This document shows positions 1 through 8,832 of a DNA stretch of 32,383 bases, in pieces. The notes below the pieces were generated by a model. It did no database searches. It was not told the DNA's origin and saw nothing but the letters and a program-made list of their open reading frames with translations. A program made the position numbers and the translations under genes. The stretch comes from an uncultured Bacteroidia bacterium (GTDB lineage: Bacteria > Bacteroidota > Bacteroidia > Bacteroidales > Prolixibacteraceae), in NCBI GenBank assembly GCA_903904515.1, contig CAIVCR010000112.1, positions 1 through 32,383 of the forward strand, in the 5' to 3' direction. How positions within the stretch are numbered: the first letter of the stretch is position 1; every line of letters begins with the position of its first letter.

Positions 1-1
1 C

Positions 2-2356
2 AACCTTGATGATGTAATTATTCCTCCTGTAAAAACCGAAATGGTTGCTGAAGGATATGCTGAAGTTGAGGAGGTATTGAATACCTATAACATGGGATTC
101 ATTACCAACAACGAACGATACAATGGTGTAATCGATCTCTGGACACATGTAAATGCCAGGTTGACTCAGAGTGTAATGACAACAATCAGCACCGATAAAC
201 AAGGATTTAACTCTGTTTATATGATGTTGGATTCCGGTGCCCGTGGATCTAAAGAACAGATCCGCCAGCTTTGCGGAATGCGTGGATTGATGGCAAAACC
301 ACAAAAATCTGGTTCAACAGGCTCTCAGATTATTGAAAACCCGATCCTTGCTAACTTTAAAGAGGGACTTTCGGTTCTTGAGTACTTTATCTCAACCCAC
401 GGTGCTCGTAAAGGTTTGGCGGATACCGCGTTGAAAACGGCTGATGCTGGTTACTTAACCCGTCGTCTTGTCGACGTTGCTCAGGATGTGATTATTAATC
501 TTGACGATTGCGGTACCTTACGTGGATTGATCGCGATGGCTCTGAAGAACAACGAAGAGGTTGTCGCTTCCTTGTCTGAGCGTATCCTCGGACGTACAAC
601 AGTTCATGATATTTACCATCCACTTACCGGTAAACTGATTATCAGCGCCGGAGAAGAGATTATTGAAGATGTGGCTGCAGTGATTGAAGATTCACCGATC
701 GAACGAGTTGAGATCAGGTCCGTTTTGACCTGTGAAGCAGAGAACGGTGTATGCGCAAAATGTTACGGACGGAATCTGGCAACAGCCAAGATGATCCAGC
801 TCGGAGAGGCTGTAGGGGTTATTTCTGCACAGTCGATCGGGGAACCGGGAACACAGCTTACCCTTCGTACCTTCCACGTTGGGGGTATCGCGGGTAACGT
901 TTCAACGCAGTCAACTGTCGTTGCCCGCTATGATGGTATCGCTGAAATTGAGGAATTACGCTCGGTTGAATGGACAGACGAAAAGGGTGATATTATTGAT
1001 ATCGTCGTAAGTCGTCTTGCTGAACTAAAGATTATTGATAAAAATACAGGAATTACCCTTTCTACCCACAGTATGCCTTATGGTTCTAAATTATTCGTCA
1101 AGAATGGTGCAGACATTAAAAAGGATACCGTAATTTGCGAATGGGATCCATATAATGGTGTAATTGTCAACGAATTCAATGGCCGTGTTTCTTACAGCGA
1201 TTTAATTGACGGTGTAACCTGTCGTGAAGAATCGGATGAACAAACCGGTTACAAGGAGAAGGTAATCATCGAAACCAGGGATAAAACCAAAAACCCAACC
1301 TTACAGATTGTTGATGAGAACGATATGGAAATACGTTCGTACAACCTTCCGGTAGGTGGTCACTTAAGTGTTGATGATGGTCAGATGGTACGAAGCGGTG
1401 AAGTATTGGTGAAGATTCCGCGTGCATCCGGTAAAGCGGGTGATATCACGGGTGGTCTGCCACGTGTGACGGAACTTTTCGAAGCCCGTAACCCTTCTAA
1501 TCCTGCCGTTGTCTCTGAAATCGATGGAGAAGTTACCTTAGGAAAAATTAAACGTGGTAACCGTGAGGTGGTGATTACATCCCGCACCGGTGAAGTTAAA
1601 AAATATCTTGTTCCGCTCTCCCGCCAGATTCTGGTTCAGGAAAGCGACTATGTCCGCGCAGGTATTGCCCTCTCTGATGGTGCAATTACCCCGTCTGATA
1701 TCCTTGCCATCAAAGGTCCGACTAAAGTTCAGGAGTATATCGTGAATGAAGTGCAGGATGTATACCGTATGCAGGGTGTGAAGATCAATGACAAACATTT
1801 CGAGGTTATTGTTCGCCAGATGATGCGAAAGGTTGAAATTGAAGACGCCGGAGATACCCGTTTTCTTGAAAAACAGATCGTTGACAAGGGTGATTTCACC
1901 ACTGAAAATGACTGGGTTTATGCCAAGAAAATTATCACCGAATCAGGAGATTCTGAAGCATTGCGTCCAGGTATGATCATTACTGCCCGTCGCCTGAGAG
2001 ACGAAAATTCGTTGCTTAAACGCCGCGACAAGAAAACTGTAGAGGCCCGCGACGCGGTTCCTGCAACTTCAAGTCAGGTTTTACAGGGGATTACCCGTGC
2101 ATCTCTTCAGACGAAATCGTGGATGTCGGCAGCCTCGTTCCAGGAAACTACAAAAGTCCTGAATGAAGCGGCTATCAATGGTAAGATCGATTACCTGGAA
2201 GGTTTGAAAGAAAACGTGATATGCGGACACCTTATTCCTGCCGGTACCGGTAATCCAATGTTTAAAAACATCGTGGTTGGCTCTAAAGACGAATACGATC
2301 GGTTGATCGATTCGAAAAAGGGTGATAGCAATGGTGACGAAGACGAAGATTATTAA
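2..2356 (+). CDS. rpoC: DNA-directed RNA polymerase subunit beta' (C-terminal part, 5' end outside window)
   Basis: This is the C-terminal 784 residues or so of the beta' subunit, which forms the catalytic core of RNA polymerase with beta, alpha and omega. The reading frame is open from base 2, upstream of the first in-frame ATG at 41, so the gene enters from the left. Seen: the trigger-loop region [20 protein letters not shown] (about 823-882), the second zinc-site cysteines in [15 protein letters not shown] just before it, the [13 protein letters not shown] segment near 1450, and the conserved C-terminal stretch [18 protein letters not shown]. It ends in an acidic tail ([10 protein letters not shown]). 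A DUF3467 gene follows 9 bases after the stop, so the two are probably cotranscribed. Identification is very secure. Confidence 0.98.
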   Translation, partial: NLDDVIIPPVKTEMVAEGYAEVEEVLNTYNMGFITNNERYNGVIDLWTHVNARLTQSVMTTISTDKQGFNSVYMMLDSGARGSKEQIRQLCGMRGLMAKPQKSGSTGSQIIENPILANFKEGLSVLEYFISTHGARKGLADTALKTADAGYLTRRLVDVAQDVIINLDDCGTLRGLIAMALKNNEEVVASLSERILGRTTVHDIYHPLTGKLIISAGEEIIEDVAAVIEDSPIERVEIRSVLTCEAENGVCAKCYGRNLATAKMIQLGEAVGVISAQSIGEPGTQLTLRTFHVGGIAGNVSTQSTVVARYDGIAEIEELRSVEWTDEKGDIIDIVVSRLAELKIIDKNTGITLSTHSMPYGSKLFVKNGADIKKDTVICEWDPYNGVIVNEFNGRVSYSDLIDGVTCREESDEQTGYKEKVIIETRDKTKNPTLQIVDENDMEIRSYNLPVGGHLSVDDGQMVRSGEVLVKIPRASGKAGDITGGLPRVTELFEARNPSNPAVVSEIDGEVTLGKIKRGNREVVITSRTGEVKKYLVPLSRQILVQESDYVRAGIALSDGAITPSDILAIKGPTKVQEYIVNEVQDVYRMQGVKINDKHFEVIVRQMMRKVEIEDAGDTRFLEKQIVDKGDFTTENDWVYAKKIITESGDSEALRPGMIITARRLRDENSLLKRRDKKTVEARDAVPATSSQVLQGITRASLQTKSWMSAASFQETTKVLNEAAINGKIDYLEGLKENVICGHLIPAGTGNPMFKNIVVGSKDEYDRLIDSKKGDSNGDEDEDY

Positions 2357-2365
2357 TCAACTGTT

Positions 2366-2686
2366 ATGAACAACGAAAATCAGGATCAAAATCAGCTGAA
2401 TATTGAGCTCACCGAAGAGGTTGCTCAGGGTACCTATTCTAATCTGGCCATTATCACCCACTCTCCATCTGAGTTTGTGGTCGATTTTGTGCTCGTGATG
2501 CCAGGTATTCCAAAAGCTAATGTCAAGTCCCGGATCATTCTGACTCCGGAACATGCCAAAAGGCTGATGATGGCTCTCCAGGAAAATGTATCCAAGTATG
2601 AAACAATTCATGGTCATATCCAGATTCATGAAGGACCCAACAATATGGTTCCAATGAGTTTCAGCGGTCCGACAGGTCAGGCATAA
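2366..2686 (+). CDS. DUF3467 family protein
   Basis: A 106-residue soluble protein with no signal peptide or membrane segment. The body (EEVAQGTYSNLAIITHSPSEFV, then FVLVMPGIPKANVKSRIILTPEHAKRLMMAL) matches the DUF3467 family as I know it: small proteins of unknown function, frequent in Bacteroidota and often directly downstream of rpoC. That position is seen here: the ATG lies 9 bases after the rpoC stop, which suggests cotranscription and perhaps a link to transcription. The first 12 residues are Asn/Gln-rich and probably disordered. Two strong terminator-like hairpins follow the stop. The family call is good; the function is unknown. Confidence 0.85.
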   Translation: MNNENQDQNQLNIELTEEVAQGTYSNLAIITHSPSEFVVDFVLVMPGIPKANVKSRIILTPEHAKRLMMALQENVSKYETIHGHIQIHEGPNNMVPMSFSGPTGQA

Positions 2687-2713
2687 CTTTTCAGGATAGA
2701 ATATATTAAGGCT

Positions 2714-2756
2714 AGTCCCGGCCCCGACATTGAGTTGGGGCCGGGACTTTTTTTTT
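2714..2756 (+). terminator. Rho-independent terminator after rpoC-DUF3467
   Basis: A perfect 12-bp inverted repeat (AGTCCCGGCCCC at 2714-2725 with GGGGCCGGGACT at 2737-2748) and an 11-base loop, followed directly by a run of nine T. It lies 27 bases after the DUF3467 stop and is a textbook intrinsic terminator. Confidence 0.93.
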
Positions 2757-2760
2757 AGAA

Positions 2761-2833
2761 AGCCCGGGTCCGACTTTAAGTCGGGCTCGGACTGACTATA
2801 AGTCGGACCCGGACTTGGCCCGGACTTTTTTTT
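2761..2833. terminator. Second compound hairpin with T run, alternative pairings
   Basis: Immediately after the first terminator comes a GC-rich segment built from reiterated AGTCGGRC/GTCCGACT units. GGGTCCGACTT (2766-2776) pairs perfectly with AAGTCGGACCC (2800-2810). AGCCCG (2761-2766) can instead pair with CGGGCT (2782-2787), and the outer ends also pair imperfectly (2761-2770 with 2816-2825) ahead of eight T at 2826-2833. It probably acts as a back-up terminator, but the mutually exclusive folds are unusual for one. Confidence 0.65.
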
Positions 2834-3157
2834 CAATAATCATTCTAAATTATCAGGTTCAATATCAGCATTTTGATTCCTGTTTTTAGGAAATGTAAGA
2901 TTTTATCCCCTTGAAGTCTTTGAAAAACAGTAGAGTTACGAATGAACTCGCTCTGCCACTATGGATTGACCTATATTACACTTCCTCATAGGGTACCTTC
3001 AGGGAATTTGTCAGCAACTCCTTAAGTTTTATATTTGCCTTCCGAAACCCTCATGCACGCCGGTTTGTCAAAGAATACGAGCATCAATGAGGGTTTAATA
3101 TGGCCTTTAAAAGCTTATTGTTTTCACATTAATGATTAAAAACCAGACAGAAAAATT
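2834..3157 (+). other. Intergenic leader of the etf operon
   Basis: No gene was found here. The stretch holds the promoter candidate at 3007-3037 and an untranslated leader of about 115 bases before the etfB ATG. There is no clear Shine-Dalgarno sequence ahead of the ATG at 3158, only A-rich sequence, which is usual in Bacteroidota. Confidence 0.5.
3007..3037 (+). promoter_or_regulatory. Bacteroidota-type sigma promoter for etfBA-acd
   Basis: TTTG at 3007-3010, a 19-base spacer, then TATATTTG at 3030-3037, which matches the Bacteroidota -33 (TTTG) and -7 (TAnnTTTG) elements at the expected spacing. Transcription should start a few bases downstream, giving a leader of roughly 115 bases to etfB. 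Confidence 0.6.
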
Positions 3158-4033
3158 ATGAAGGGTTTAAAAATAATCGTACTCGCCAAGCAGGTTCCCG
3201 ATACACGAAATGTAGGGAAAGATGCCATGAAAGCTGATGGAACGGTGAACAGAGCCGTCCTTCCAGCAATTTTTAATCCGGAGGATCTCAACGCACTGGA
3301 GTTGGCCCTTAGGGTCAAAGACCAGATTCCCGGAACTATAGTGACCATTTTAACCATGGGTCCAGGACGTGCCGCCGAGATTATCCGCGAAGGTCTCTAT
3401 CGCGGAGCTGACGGTGGAATTCTTTTGACCGACCGGGCTTTTGCCGGCTCGGATACCCTGGCAACCTCCTATGCCTTATCTCAGACCATAAAGGAGATGG
3501 GTAAGTTTGATCTTATCATTGCCGGTCGTCAGGCAATCGATGGTGATACCGCACAGGTGGGTCCCCAGGTTGCTGAGAAACTTGGCATTAACCAGGTAAC
3601 CTATGTTGAAGAGATTCTTCAGATTGAAAAATCGTCCATCAAAGCCCGCCGCCGGCTGGACAATGGTGTTGAAACGGTAAAAGCACCACTGCCACTACTT
3701 CTGACAGTAAACAGTTCGGCACCCGATTGCCGTTCACGTAACGCAAAATTATTGATGAAATATAAGCATGCCCGAACAGTGACCGAGCGTCAGGATGCTG
3801 CTGAAGATTATCTTTACCTTTATGATTCCCGCCCATTTCTGAATATTCAGGAGATGACGGTTAATGAGATTCAATCTACCCCGGAACAATTGGGGCTGGC
3901 AGGATCTCCAACAAAGGTGAAGCGAATCGAAAATGTTATCTTACAGGCAAAAGACGCGAAACGATTGACTGCTGCCGATGAAGGCATCAATGACCTGATG
4001 AAGGAATTAATCGAGAGTCATGTAATTGGTTAG
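3158..4033 (+). CDS. etfB: Electron transfer flavoprotein subunit beta, bifurcating-type motif
   Basis: A 291-residue EtfB/FixA. With EtfA it forms a soluble flavoprotein heterodimer that takes electrons from, or gives them to, an acyl-CoA dehydrogenase. Seen: the N-terminal MKGLKIIVLAKQVPDT and the nucleotide-binding segment GRQAIDGDTAQVGP at residues 123-136. In mammalian-type EtfB the corresponding stretch reads more like DDDCNQTG and binds AMP; the DGDTAQVGP form is known from electron-bifurcating Etf, such as that of Acidaminococcus, where a second FAD binds. That suggests, without proving, NADH-linked bifurcation. It is the first gene of a tight etfB-etfA-acd operon (gaps of 30 and 40 bases). 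At 291 residues it is slightly longer than typical (about 255-265), owing to its C-terminal part. Confidence 0.94.
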   Translation: MKGLKIIVLAKQVPDTRNVGKDAMKADGTVNRAVLPAIFNPEDLNALELALRVKDQIPGTIVTILTMGPGRAAEIIREGLYRGADGGILLTDRAFAGSDTLATSYALSQTIKEMGKFDLIIAGRQAIDGDTAQVGPQVAEKLGINQVTYVEEILQIEKSSIKARRRLDNGVETVKAPLPLLLTVNSSAPDCRSRNAKLLMKYKHARTVTERQDAAEDYLYLYDSRPFLNIQEMTVNEIQSTPEQLGLAGSPTKVKRIENVILQAKDAKRLTAADEGINDLMKELIESHVIG

Positions 4034-4063
4034 TAGTTATTTACTGGTAAAAAAATATTCAAA

Positions 4064-5083
4064 ATGAATAACTTATTTGTATATTGTGAAGTTGAAGATG
4101 GAGTTGTGGCCGATGTGAGCCTCGAACTCCTCACTAAAGGGCGCTCATTAGCCAATGAACTCAAATGTCAGCTCGAAGCAGTCATTATAGGCTCCGGTCT
4201 TAAAGAAATTGAAAAACAGGTGATCCCCTATGGTGCCGACGTAGTTCATATTATTGATGATCCCCGTTTAGCCCCGTATACCACTGCGCCTCATGCATCG
4301 GTTCTGATTAAATTGTTCCAGGAGGAGAAACCTCAGATCGCCCTGATGGGAGCAACACCCATCGGCCGTGATTTAGGCCCACGTGTCTCCTCCGCACTGC
4401 ACAGCGGTTTGACTGCCGATTGCACAAGCCTTGAAATCGGTGACCATGAAGATAAAAAAGCGGGCAAGACCTATAAAAATCTGTTGTACCAGATTCGTCC
4501 AGCCTTTGGAGGGAATATCATCGCATGGATTATTAATCCCGACTGCCGCCCCCAGATGGCGACTGTTCGCGAAGGGGTTATGCGAAAACTGATCATAAAT
4601 GACAATTATCCCGCTAAAGTAAACCATCTCGAAGTCTCAAAATATGTTTCTGACACCGATTTTGCTGTTCAGATCATCGAACGCCACCTCGAGAAACGGA
4701 AAATCAATATTAAGGGGGCTACCATTGTCGTTTCAGGAGGTTATGGTGTAGGTTCAAAAGAGAATTTTAAACTCCTGTATGAGCTTGCCGACCTGCTTGG
4801 CGCCGAAGTTGGGGCTTCCCGTGCAGCCGTTGACGCAGGTTATGCCGATCATGAGCGACAGATCGGACAAACCGGAATTACCGTCCGTCCAAAACTCTAC
4901 ATTGCCTGTGGTATTTCAGGTCAGGTGCAGCATCGGGCAGGAATGGAGGAGTCGGCTCAGATCATCTCCATAAATACAGACCCTGATGCCCCGATTAACT
5001 CACTGGCCGATTATGTGATTACCGGCGATATCTCAGAGATAATTCCAAAAATGATCAAGTATTATAAACAAAATACGAAGTAA
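4064..5083 (+). CDS. etfA: Electron transfer flavoprotein subunit alpha
   Basis: A 339-residue EtfA/FixB, partner of the preceding EtfB. Seen: an N-terminal alpha/beta domain (residues about 1-200) with GATPIGRDLGPRVSSAL and RPAFGGNIIAWI, then the C-terminal FAD domain from about 215, containing VVSGGYGVGSKENF, AEVGASRAAVDAGY and the flavin-contacting GISGQVQHRAGMEES (283-297) followed by INTDPDAPI. All family landmarks are present and the length is normal. No iron-sulfur cluster extension is seen at the N terminus. It lies 30 bases after etfB and 40 bases before the acyl-CoA dehydrogenase, so the three are almost certainly one transcript. Confidence 0.96.
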   Translation: MNNLFVYCEVEDGVVADVSLELLTKGRSLANELKCQLEAVIIGSGLKEIEKQVIPYGADVVHIIDDPRLAPYTTAPHASVLIKLFQEEKPQIALMGATPIGRDLGPRVSSALHSGLTADCTSLEIGDHEDKKAGKTYKNLLYQIRPAFGGNIIAWIINPDCRPQMATVREGVMRKLIINDNYPAKVNHLEVSKYVSDTDFAVQIIERHLEKRKINIKGATIVVSGGYGVGSKENFKLLYELADLLGAEVGASRAAVDAGYADHERQIGQTGITVRPKLYIACGISGQVQHRAGMEESAQIISINTDPDAPINSLADYVITGDISEIIPKMIKYYKQNTK

Positions 5084-5123
5084 ATCGGGATTAACCGGTT
5101 TGTATCATAAAATATAAAGAGCA

Positions 5124-6827
5124 ATGGCAAATTTATATAACGACAATAAAGACTTAAAATTCCACCTGACGCACCCGATGATGCAGAAGCTGGTGATGCT
5201 GAAGGAACGGAATTTCACCGATAAAGCTGATTTTGATTACGCCCCGATCGATTTTGAGGACGCCATGGATAGCTATGAGCGGGTTCTTGAAGTTGTTGGC
5301 GAAATCAGCGGGGATATCATCGCCCCAAATGCCGAATCTATTGATGCCGAAGGGCCTCAGGTAGTTGACGGAAGAGTGATTTATGCCCGGGGAACTCAGG
5401 AAAACCTCGATGCCCTGATTAAAGCAGGCTTGCTCGGAATTACACTTCCCCGTCGATTTGGGGGGCTTAATTTTCCGATTGTCCCTTACATCATGGCTGC
5501 AGATATTGTTTCAAGAGCAGATGCTGGATTTGTCAATATCTGGGGACTTCAGGATTGCGCCGAAACATTGAACGAATTTGCCTCCGAAGAGCAAAAAGAG
5601 CGGTGGCTTACACGTGTGGTTCAGGGCGAAACAATGGCGATGGACCTTACCGAACCTGATGCCGGTTCTGACCTTCAGGCTGTTCAGCTTAAAGCGACCT
5701 GGTCTGAAAGTAAAGGCACCTGGCTGCTTAACGGCGTTAAGCGTTTTATTACCAATGGTGATGGAGACATAGCACTGGTACTCGCCCGCTCGGAAGAGGG
5801 GACACGCGACGGCCGTGGTTTGTCAATGTATGTTTACGATAAACGCAAAGGTGGCGTTTCAGTTCGAAGAATCGAGCACAAGATGGGGATCATCGGATCG
5901 CCTACCTGCGAACTGGTTTTTAAAGATGCACCGGGTGAATTGATTGGAAACCGGAAAATGGGTCTGATCAAATATGTAATGGCACTGATGAACGGAGCCC
6001 GCCTTGGAATTGCAGCACAAGCCGTTGGAATCTCAGAGGCAGCATATCGTGAGGCATTGCAATATGCCAAAGAGAGAGCTCAGTTTGGAAAAACAATTAT
6101 TCATTTTCCTGCTGTTTACGAAATGCTCTCTGTAATGAAGGCAAAACTAGATGGCTCGCGTACGTTACTCTATGAAACAGCGCGGTTTGTCGATCTCTAT
6201 AAAACGTATCAGCATATCTCCGAAGAGCGCAAACTAACCACCGAGGAGCGTGATGAGATGAAAGAATATCAGAAACTTGCCGACATCTTTACACCATTGG
6301 TAAAGGGGATCTCCTCTGAATACTGTAACCAGAATGCGTACGATGCGATTCAGATTCATGGCGGTTCAGGGTTTATGAAGGATTATGCTGTTGAACGGAT
6401 CTATCGCGACGCCCGAATCACATCAATTTATGAAGGTACTACGCAGTTACAGGTTGTCGCCGCGATCAGGGGAGTTACTACTGAAGGATACCTCAAGCAA
6501 ATCCGGGTCTATGAAAAACAGGATCTGAGACCTGATCTTGAAAAATATCGCCGCGTCTTAATCTCTCTAACCTGGGATTTTGAGGAAGCTGCTGAAAAGG
6601 TGATCAATGTTGGAGATACGGAATTTATCGATTTCCACGCCCGCCGTTTGGTGGAGATGGCTGGTTATATCATTATGAGCTACCTGCTGGTTCTGGATGC
6701 CAACCGCGATATTGAATATTCACGCTCGGCACAGAATTTCAATAAGATGGCCAAGGGAGAGGTTAAAGCCCGCGCTGAATTTATCCGCGCATCATCACTT
6801 GAAGATATCGGCCACTATAAATATTAA
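5124..6827 (+). CDS. Acyl-CoA dehydrogenase
   Basis: A 567-residue FAD-dependent acyl-CoA dehydrogenase that would oxidise an acyl-CoA to the 2-enoyl-CoA, or reduce the enoyl-CoA if the neighbouring Etf runs in reverse. Seen: the flavin/substrate segment MAMDLTEPDAGSDLQ (171-185), FITNGDGD, the ERAQFGKTI motif near 317, QIHGGSGFMKDYAVERIYRDAR (410-431) and the catalytic glutamate in YEGTTQLQ at about E437. The core ends near 455; a further 110 residues make it longer than the usual 380-residue enzyme, as in the larger family members common in Bacteroidota. No membrane segment was seen. Third gene of the etf operon. Substrate cannot be told from sequence. Confidence 0.93.
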   Translation: MANLYNDNKDLKFHLTHPMMQKLVMLKERNFTDKADFDYAPIDFEDAMDSYERVLEVVGEISGDIIAPNAESIDAEGPQVVDGRVIYARGTQENLDALIKAGLLGITLPRRFGGLNFPIVPYIMAADIVSRADAGFVNIWGLQDCAETLNEFASEEQKERWLTRVVQGETMAMDLTEPDAGSDLQAVQLKATWSESKGTWLLNGVKRFITNGDGDIALVLARSEEGTRDGRGLSMYVYDKRKGGVSVRRIEHKMGIIGSPTCELVFKDAPGELIGNRKMGLIKYVMALMNGARLGIAAQAVGISEAAYREALQYAKERAQFGKTIIHFPAVYEMLSVMKAKLDGSRTLLYETARFVDLYKTYQHISEERKLTTEERDEMKEYQKLADIFTPLVKGISSEYCNQNAYDAIQIHGGSGFMKDYAVERIYRDARITSIYEGTTQLQVVAAIRGVTTEGYLKQIRVYEKQDLRPDLEKYRRVLISLTWDFEEAAEKVINVGDTEFIDFHARRLVEMAGYIIMSYLLVLDANRDIEYSRSAQNFNKMAKGEVKARAEFIRASSLEDIGHYKY

Positions 6828-6836
6828 ATAGGACCA

Positions 6837-6869
6837 GACCCTCAAGGTTTCCAAAACCTTGAGGGTCTA
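6837..6869. terminator. Bidirectional hairpin between acd and higA
   Basis: A perfect 15-bp inverted repeat (AGACCCTCAAGGTTT at 6837-6851 with its complement at 6855-6869) and a 3-base loop. It starts 9 bases after the acd stop and touches the last codon of the convergent higA gene, so it can end both transcripts. There is no proper T run. The ACCCTCAAGGTTT arm resembles a short dispersed hairpin that I believe is common in Bacteroidota genomes. Confidence 0.65.
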
Positions 6870-7220
6870 ATTAACAATCAGCGATTCGTACGGAATATTT
6901 AGTTTCTCATGCAGGTTAATAATCATTTTTAGCGTTAATTTTCTTTTACGGCTAAAAATCTCCGAAACTCTGCTCTTATACCCAATTACCTTTGCCAGAT
7001 CGTTTTTGTCCATCCCTATTTGTTCCATCCGAAACTTAATAGCTTCAATTGGATCTGGAGCATCAATTGGATAATATTCATCTTCGTACTTCTCAATCAA
7101 TACTCCTAATAGCTCTGCTTTGTCACCTTCAGCAGAGTCTGCCGGTGCATCAAATATTGCTTCAAGCCATCTAAGAGCCTGATTATATTCTTCTTCCGTT
7201 TTTATAACCTTTATTGTCAT
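6867..7220 (-). CDS. higA: HigA-type antitoxin with helix-turn-helix domain
   Basis: A 117-residue protein. Residues 1-60 are acidic (DAPADSAEGDKAE, EKYEDEYYPIDAPD), and an XRE-type helix-turn-helix follows from about 62 to 112 (IKFRMEQIGMDKNDLAKVIG, then RVSEIFSRKRKLTLKMIINL). This is the layout of HigA antitoxins of the HigB/HigA family, which bind the toxin through one part and their own promoter through the HTH. The ATG lies 5 bases after the toxin stop codon, so translation is probably coupled. Toxin-first order is typical of hig loci. It would autoregulate the operon through the palindrome at 7556-7570 (inference). Confidence 0.85.
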   Translation of the reverse strand: MTIKVIKTEEEYNQALRWLEAIFDAPADSAEGDKAELLGVLIEKYEDEYYPIDAPDPIEAIKFRMEQIGMDKNDLAKVIGYKSRVSEIFSRKRKLTLKMIINLHEKLNIPYESLIVN

Positions 7221-7225
7221 TGAAT

Positions 7226-7519
7226 TTAAATTTTATCAGCATCTATTTGATCATATTGCAAATGTGTTCCAATGAATCTTATAAATACCCATTGTCTTAG
7301 ATAATTTATCTGAACAATTAGACGGTACTTATTTCCACATATATCGAAAATAACTCTACCACTTTTTAAAATGCTTGCTCTAGGATATTCCAATTTAATA
7401 CTAACCGGTGAAGTCCACTTCGCTTTAGCGCTTTCACTATACCATGTCTTAAGCTGTTCTTTTGAATCCGGTTGCTTTTCCCAAAACTCCCGAAGTATCT
7501 TTTTTGCAACTACTCTCAT
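7226..7519 (-). CDS. higB: HigB-type mRNA interferase toxin
   Basis: A 97-residue protein of the HigB_toxin family, RelE-fold ribosome-dependent mRNA endonucleases. Seen: the N-terminal MRVVAKKILREFWEKQPDSKE, the WYSESAKAKWTSP helix, and a C-terminal sheet with GNKYRLIVQINYLRQWVFIRFIGTH followed by the aspartate-rich tail YDQIDADKI, all usual for the family. The frame could start one codon earlier at a TTG (7522), but I chose the ATG at 7519 because it gives the normal N terminus. It overlaps no other gene and precedes the antitoxin by 5 bases. The complete frame suggests the toxin is intact. Confidence 0.87.
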   Translation of the reverse strand: MRVVAKKILREFWEKQPDSKEQLKTWYSESAKAKWTSPVSIKLEYPRASILKSGRVIFDICGNKYRLIVQINYLRQWVFIRFIGTHLQYDQIDADKI

Positions 7520-7555
7520 CAAGGTTTAACAATTCCTGGTAAAGATAACGCTTTG

Positions 7556-7570
7556 TTACCAATTTGGTAA
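7556..7570. promoter_or_regulatory. Palindromic operator candidate for higBA
   Basis: TTACCAA (7556-7562), one T, then TTGGTAA (7564-7570): a perfect 7-bp inverted repeat, 37 bases upstream of the higB ATG on the minus strand. On that strand TATCTTTA (7547-7540) is one base from the TAnnTTTG -7 consensus, so the palindrome would overlap the promoter spacer. That is a sensible place for HigA to repress (inference). Confidence 0.5.
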
Positions 7571-7695
7571 ATATAATTGCTGCATATTTTTGAAATAATT
7601 ATTCCATATTGGTTCGTAGTAGGGTCAAGGGCATTTATAACGGTTTTATTATAAAAAAGAGATAACAATAATTAAACTTAATAGTATTTTTACCC

Positions 7696-8349
7696 TTGCC
7701 TAAAATCAAAATATTGAAATCATTTTTTTTCCTTACATTTTTAACATTCGTAACATCATTACCAGTTTTTGCAGCTGATAACGGCAGTACTAAAGGGAAA
7801 GGGCAAATAGGCATAACCTCATCCTTTGGATCCAATGACCTCCTTAGTTTTCGAAAAACTGTTGGTGGTCCGGGGTATCGTGGTAATGGATTTTTCACCC
7901 TCGGACTATCTTATCTTTATCCTTTGAACAAAACATTTGATTTTGAAACCGGACTTGAATATTCAGAACATAAATTTCTAATTGAACCGAATCTTCCCCT
8001 GATTTACGGAGGTATCTCAACTCATGACCGATTTTCATTAATTACAATTCCTGCTACAATCCGGTTGAATTTCATGAAGTATTTTTTCCTTAAAGGCGGT
8101 TTGTTTCTTGGTTTTGGCGGTGGCAATTCAACCTCAGTTGAAAATCAAAACGGTATTGGATTAAATCTGGGACTGGGTATAAAATATAATTTAAACAGCA
8201 AACTCTCAATTTTTGTAAATCCTTATGCAAAAGTACATTCCATAATTCCCTTTACCTCGGTAGGAGGGGAGGGTAGACTTGTCGAATCCGGGTTCAAAAT
8301 TGGCATCCTGGTTCGCCTGAATTGCCCGGTTAAGGCTGTTAACCGGTAA
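7696..8349 (+). CDS. Outer-membrane beta-barrel protein, non-ATG start
   Basis: About 211-217 residues with a clear signal peptide (KSFFFLTFLTFVTSLPVFA, cleavage before ADNGST) and then alternating hydrophobic/polar strands rich in Gly and aromatic residues (YLYPLNKTFDFETGLEYSEHKF, FLKGGLFLGFGGG, IGLNLGLGIKYNL), ending in KIGILVRLN. This fits the small eight-stranded outer-membrane barrel families of Bacteroidota; ligand and role are unknown. No ATG or GTG exists between the upstream in-frame stop (7669-7671) and the signal peptide. The choices are TTG at 7696, or TTG at 7714, which gives the more typical MKSFFF start. No obvious operon partner. Confidence 0.72.
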   Translation: MPKIKILKSFFFLTFLTFVTSLPVFAADNGSTKGKGQIGITSSFGSNDLLSFRKTVGGPGYRGNGFFTLGLSYLYPLNKTFDFETGLEYSEHKFLIEPNLPLIYGGISTHDRFSLITIPATIRLNFMKYFFLKGGLFLGFGGGNSTSVENQNGIGLNLGLGIKYNLNSKLSIFVNPYAKVHSIIPFTSVGGEGRLVESGFKIGILVRLNCPVKAVNR

Positions 8350-8832
8350 TCCCAACCTTTGTGACAACTTTTATGGTTGTCCGCAGATCATAAACTCCGG
8401 CGCATCTTCCCTCCATTATTTTTTTACTGTTTGACCGACTTTTTGTGATTAAGGACTCATTTGCCTCCTGGAAATTGTTGATTATTTTCTGATCCGGGTT
8501 ATTGAACGGGATTTATTTTTTAGCCTAACCTGTTTAGCAGCCTCAGAGTTACTAATTTTTAAAGGAAGCGAGTTGAAATTGGAGTAAGCCGTAAATCGAT
8601 AAAAATAATCTGAAAACCAAGTGCATGTACACAGCGATTAAAATATATTTACAATGGTTGAATATTTTACGCACGGGTAAATTAATTGGCATTAACAAGT
8701 TGTTTCCTAACAGGATTTTCACTATTTTTGGCTGATATCTAGCCTAAGTAATCAAAAGCTATTAATGTTTTATCCTTTCGATTATTTAACAAACATTTCC
8801 GGGTTTAAAATTATCGGGGTAATTAAATTAAG
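8350..8832 (+). other. Intergenic region with hairpins and promoter
   Basis: No gene was found. A perfect hairpin CCGGTTAA/TTAACCGG (8326-8333 with 8339-8346) straddles the preceding stop region, and GACAAC/GTTGTC (8363-8368 with 8376-8381) follows; either may help terminate the barrel-protein transcript, though a T run is missing. The promoter candidate of the next gene lies at 8700-8730. The middle of the region shows nothing I can interpret. Confidence 0.4.
8700..8730 (+). promoter_or_regulatory. Promoter candidate for the hybrid-kinase cluster
   Basis: TTG at 8700-8702, a 20-base spacer, and TATTTTTG at 8723-8730, fitting the Bacteroidota -33/-7 pattern. The predicted leader to the ATG at 8833 would be about 95 bases. 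Confidence 0.45.

Noticed and set aside
2357..2836. Minus-strand frame of 159 codons
   Set aside because: It is the complement of the DUF3467 gene and of the two terminators; its start lies in the T run.
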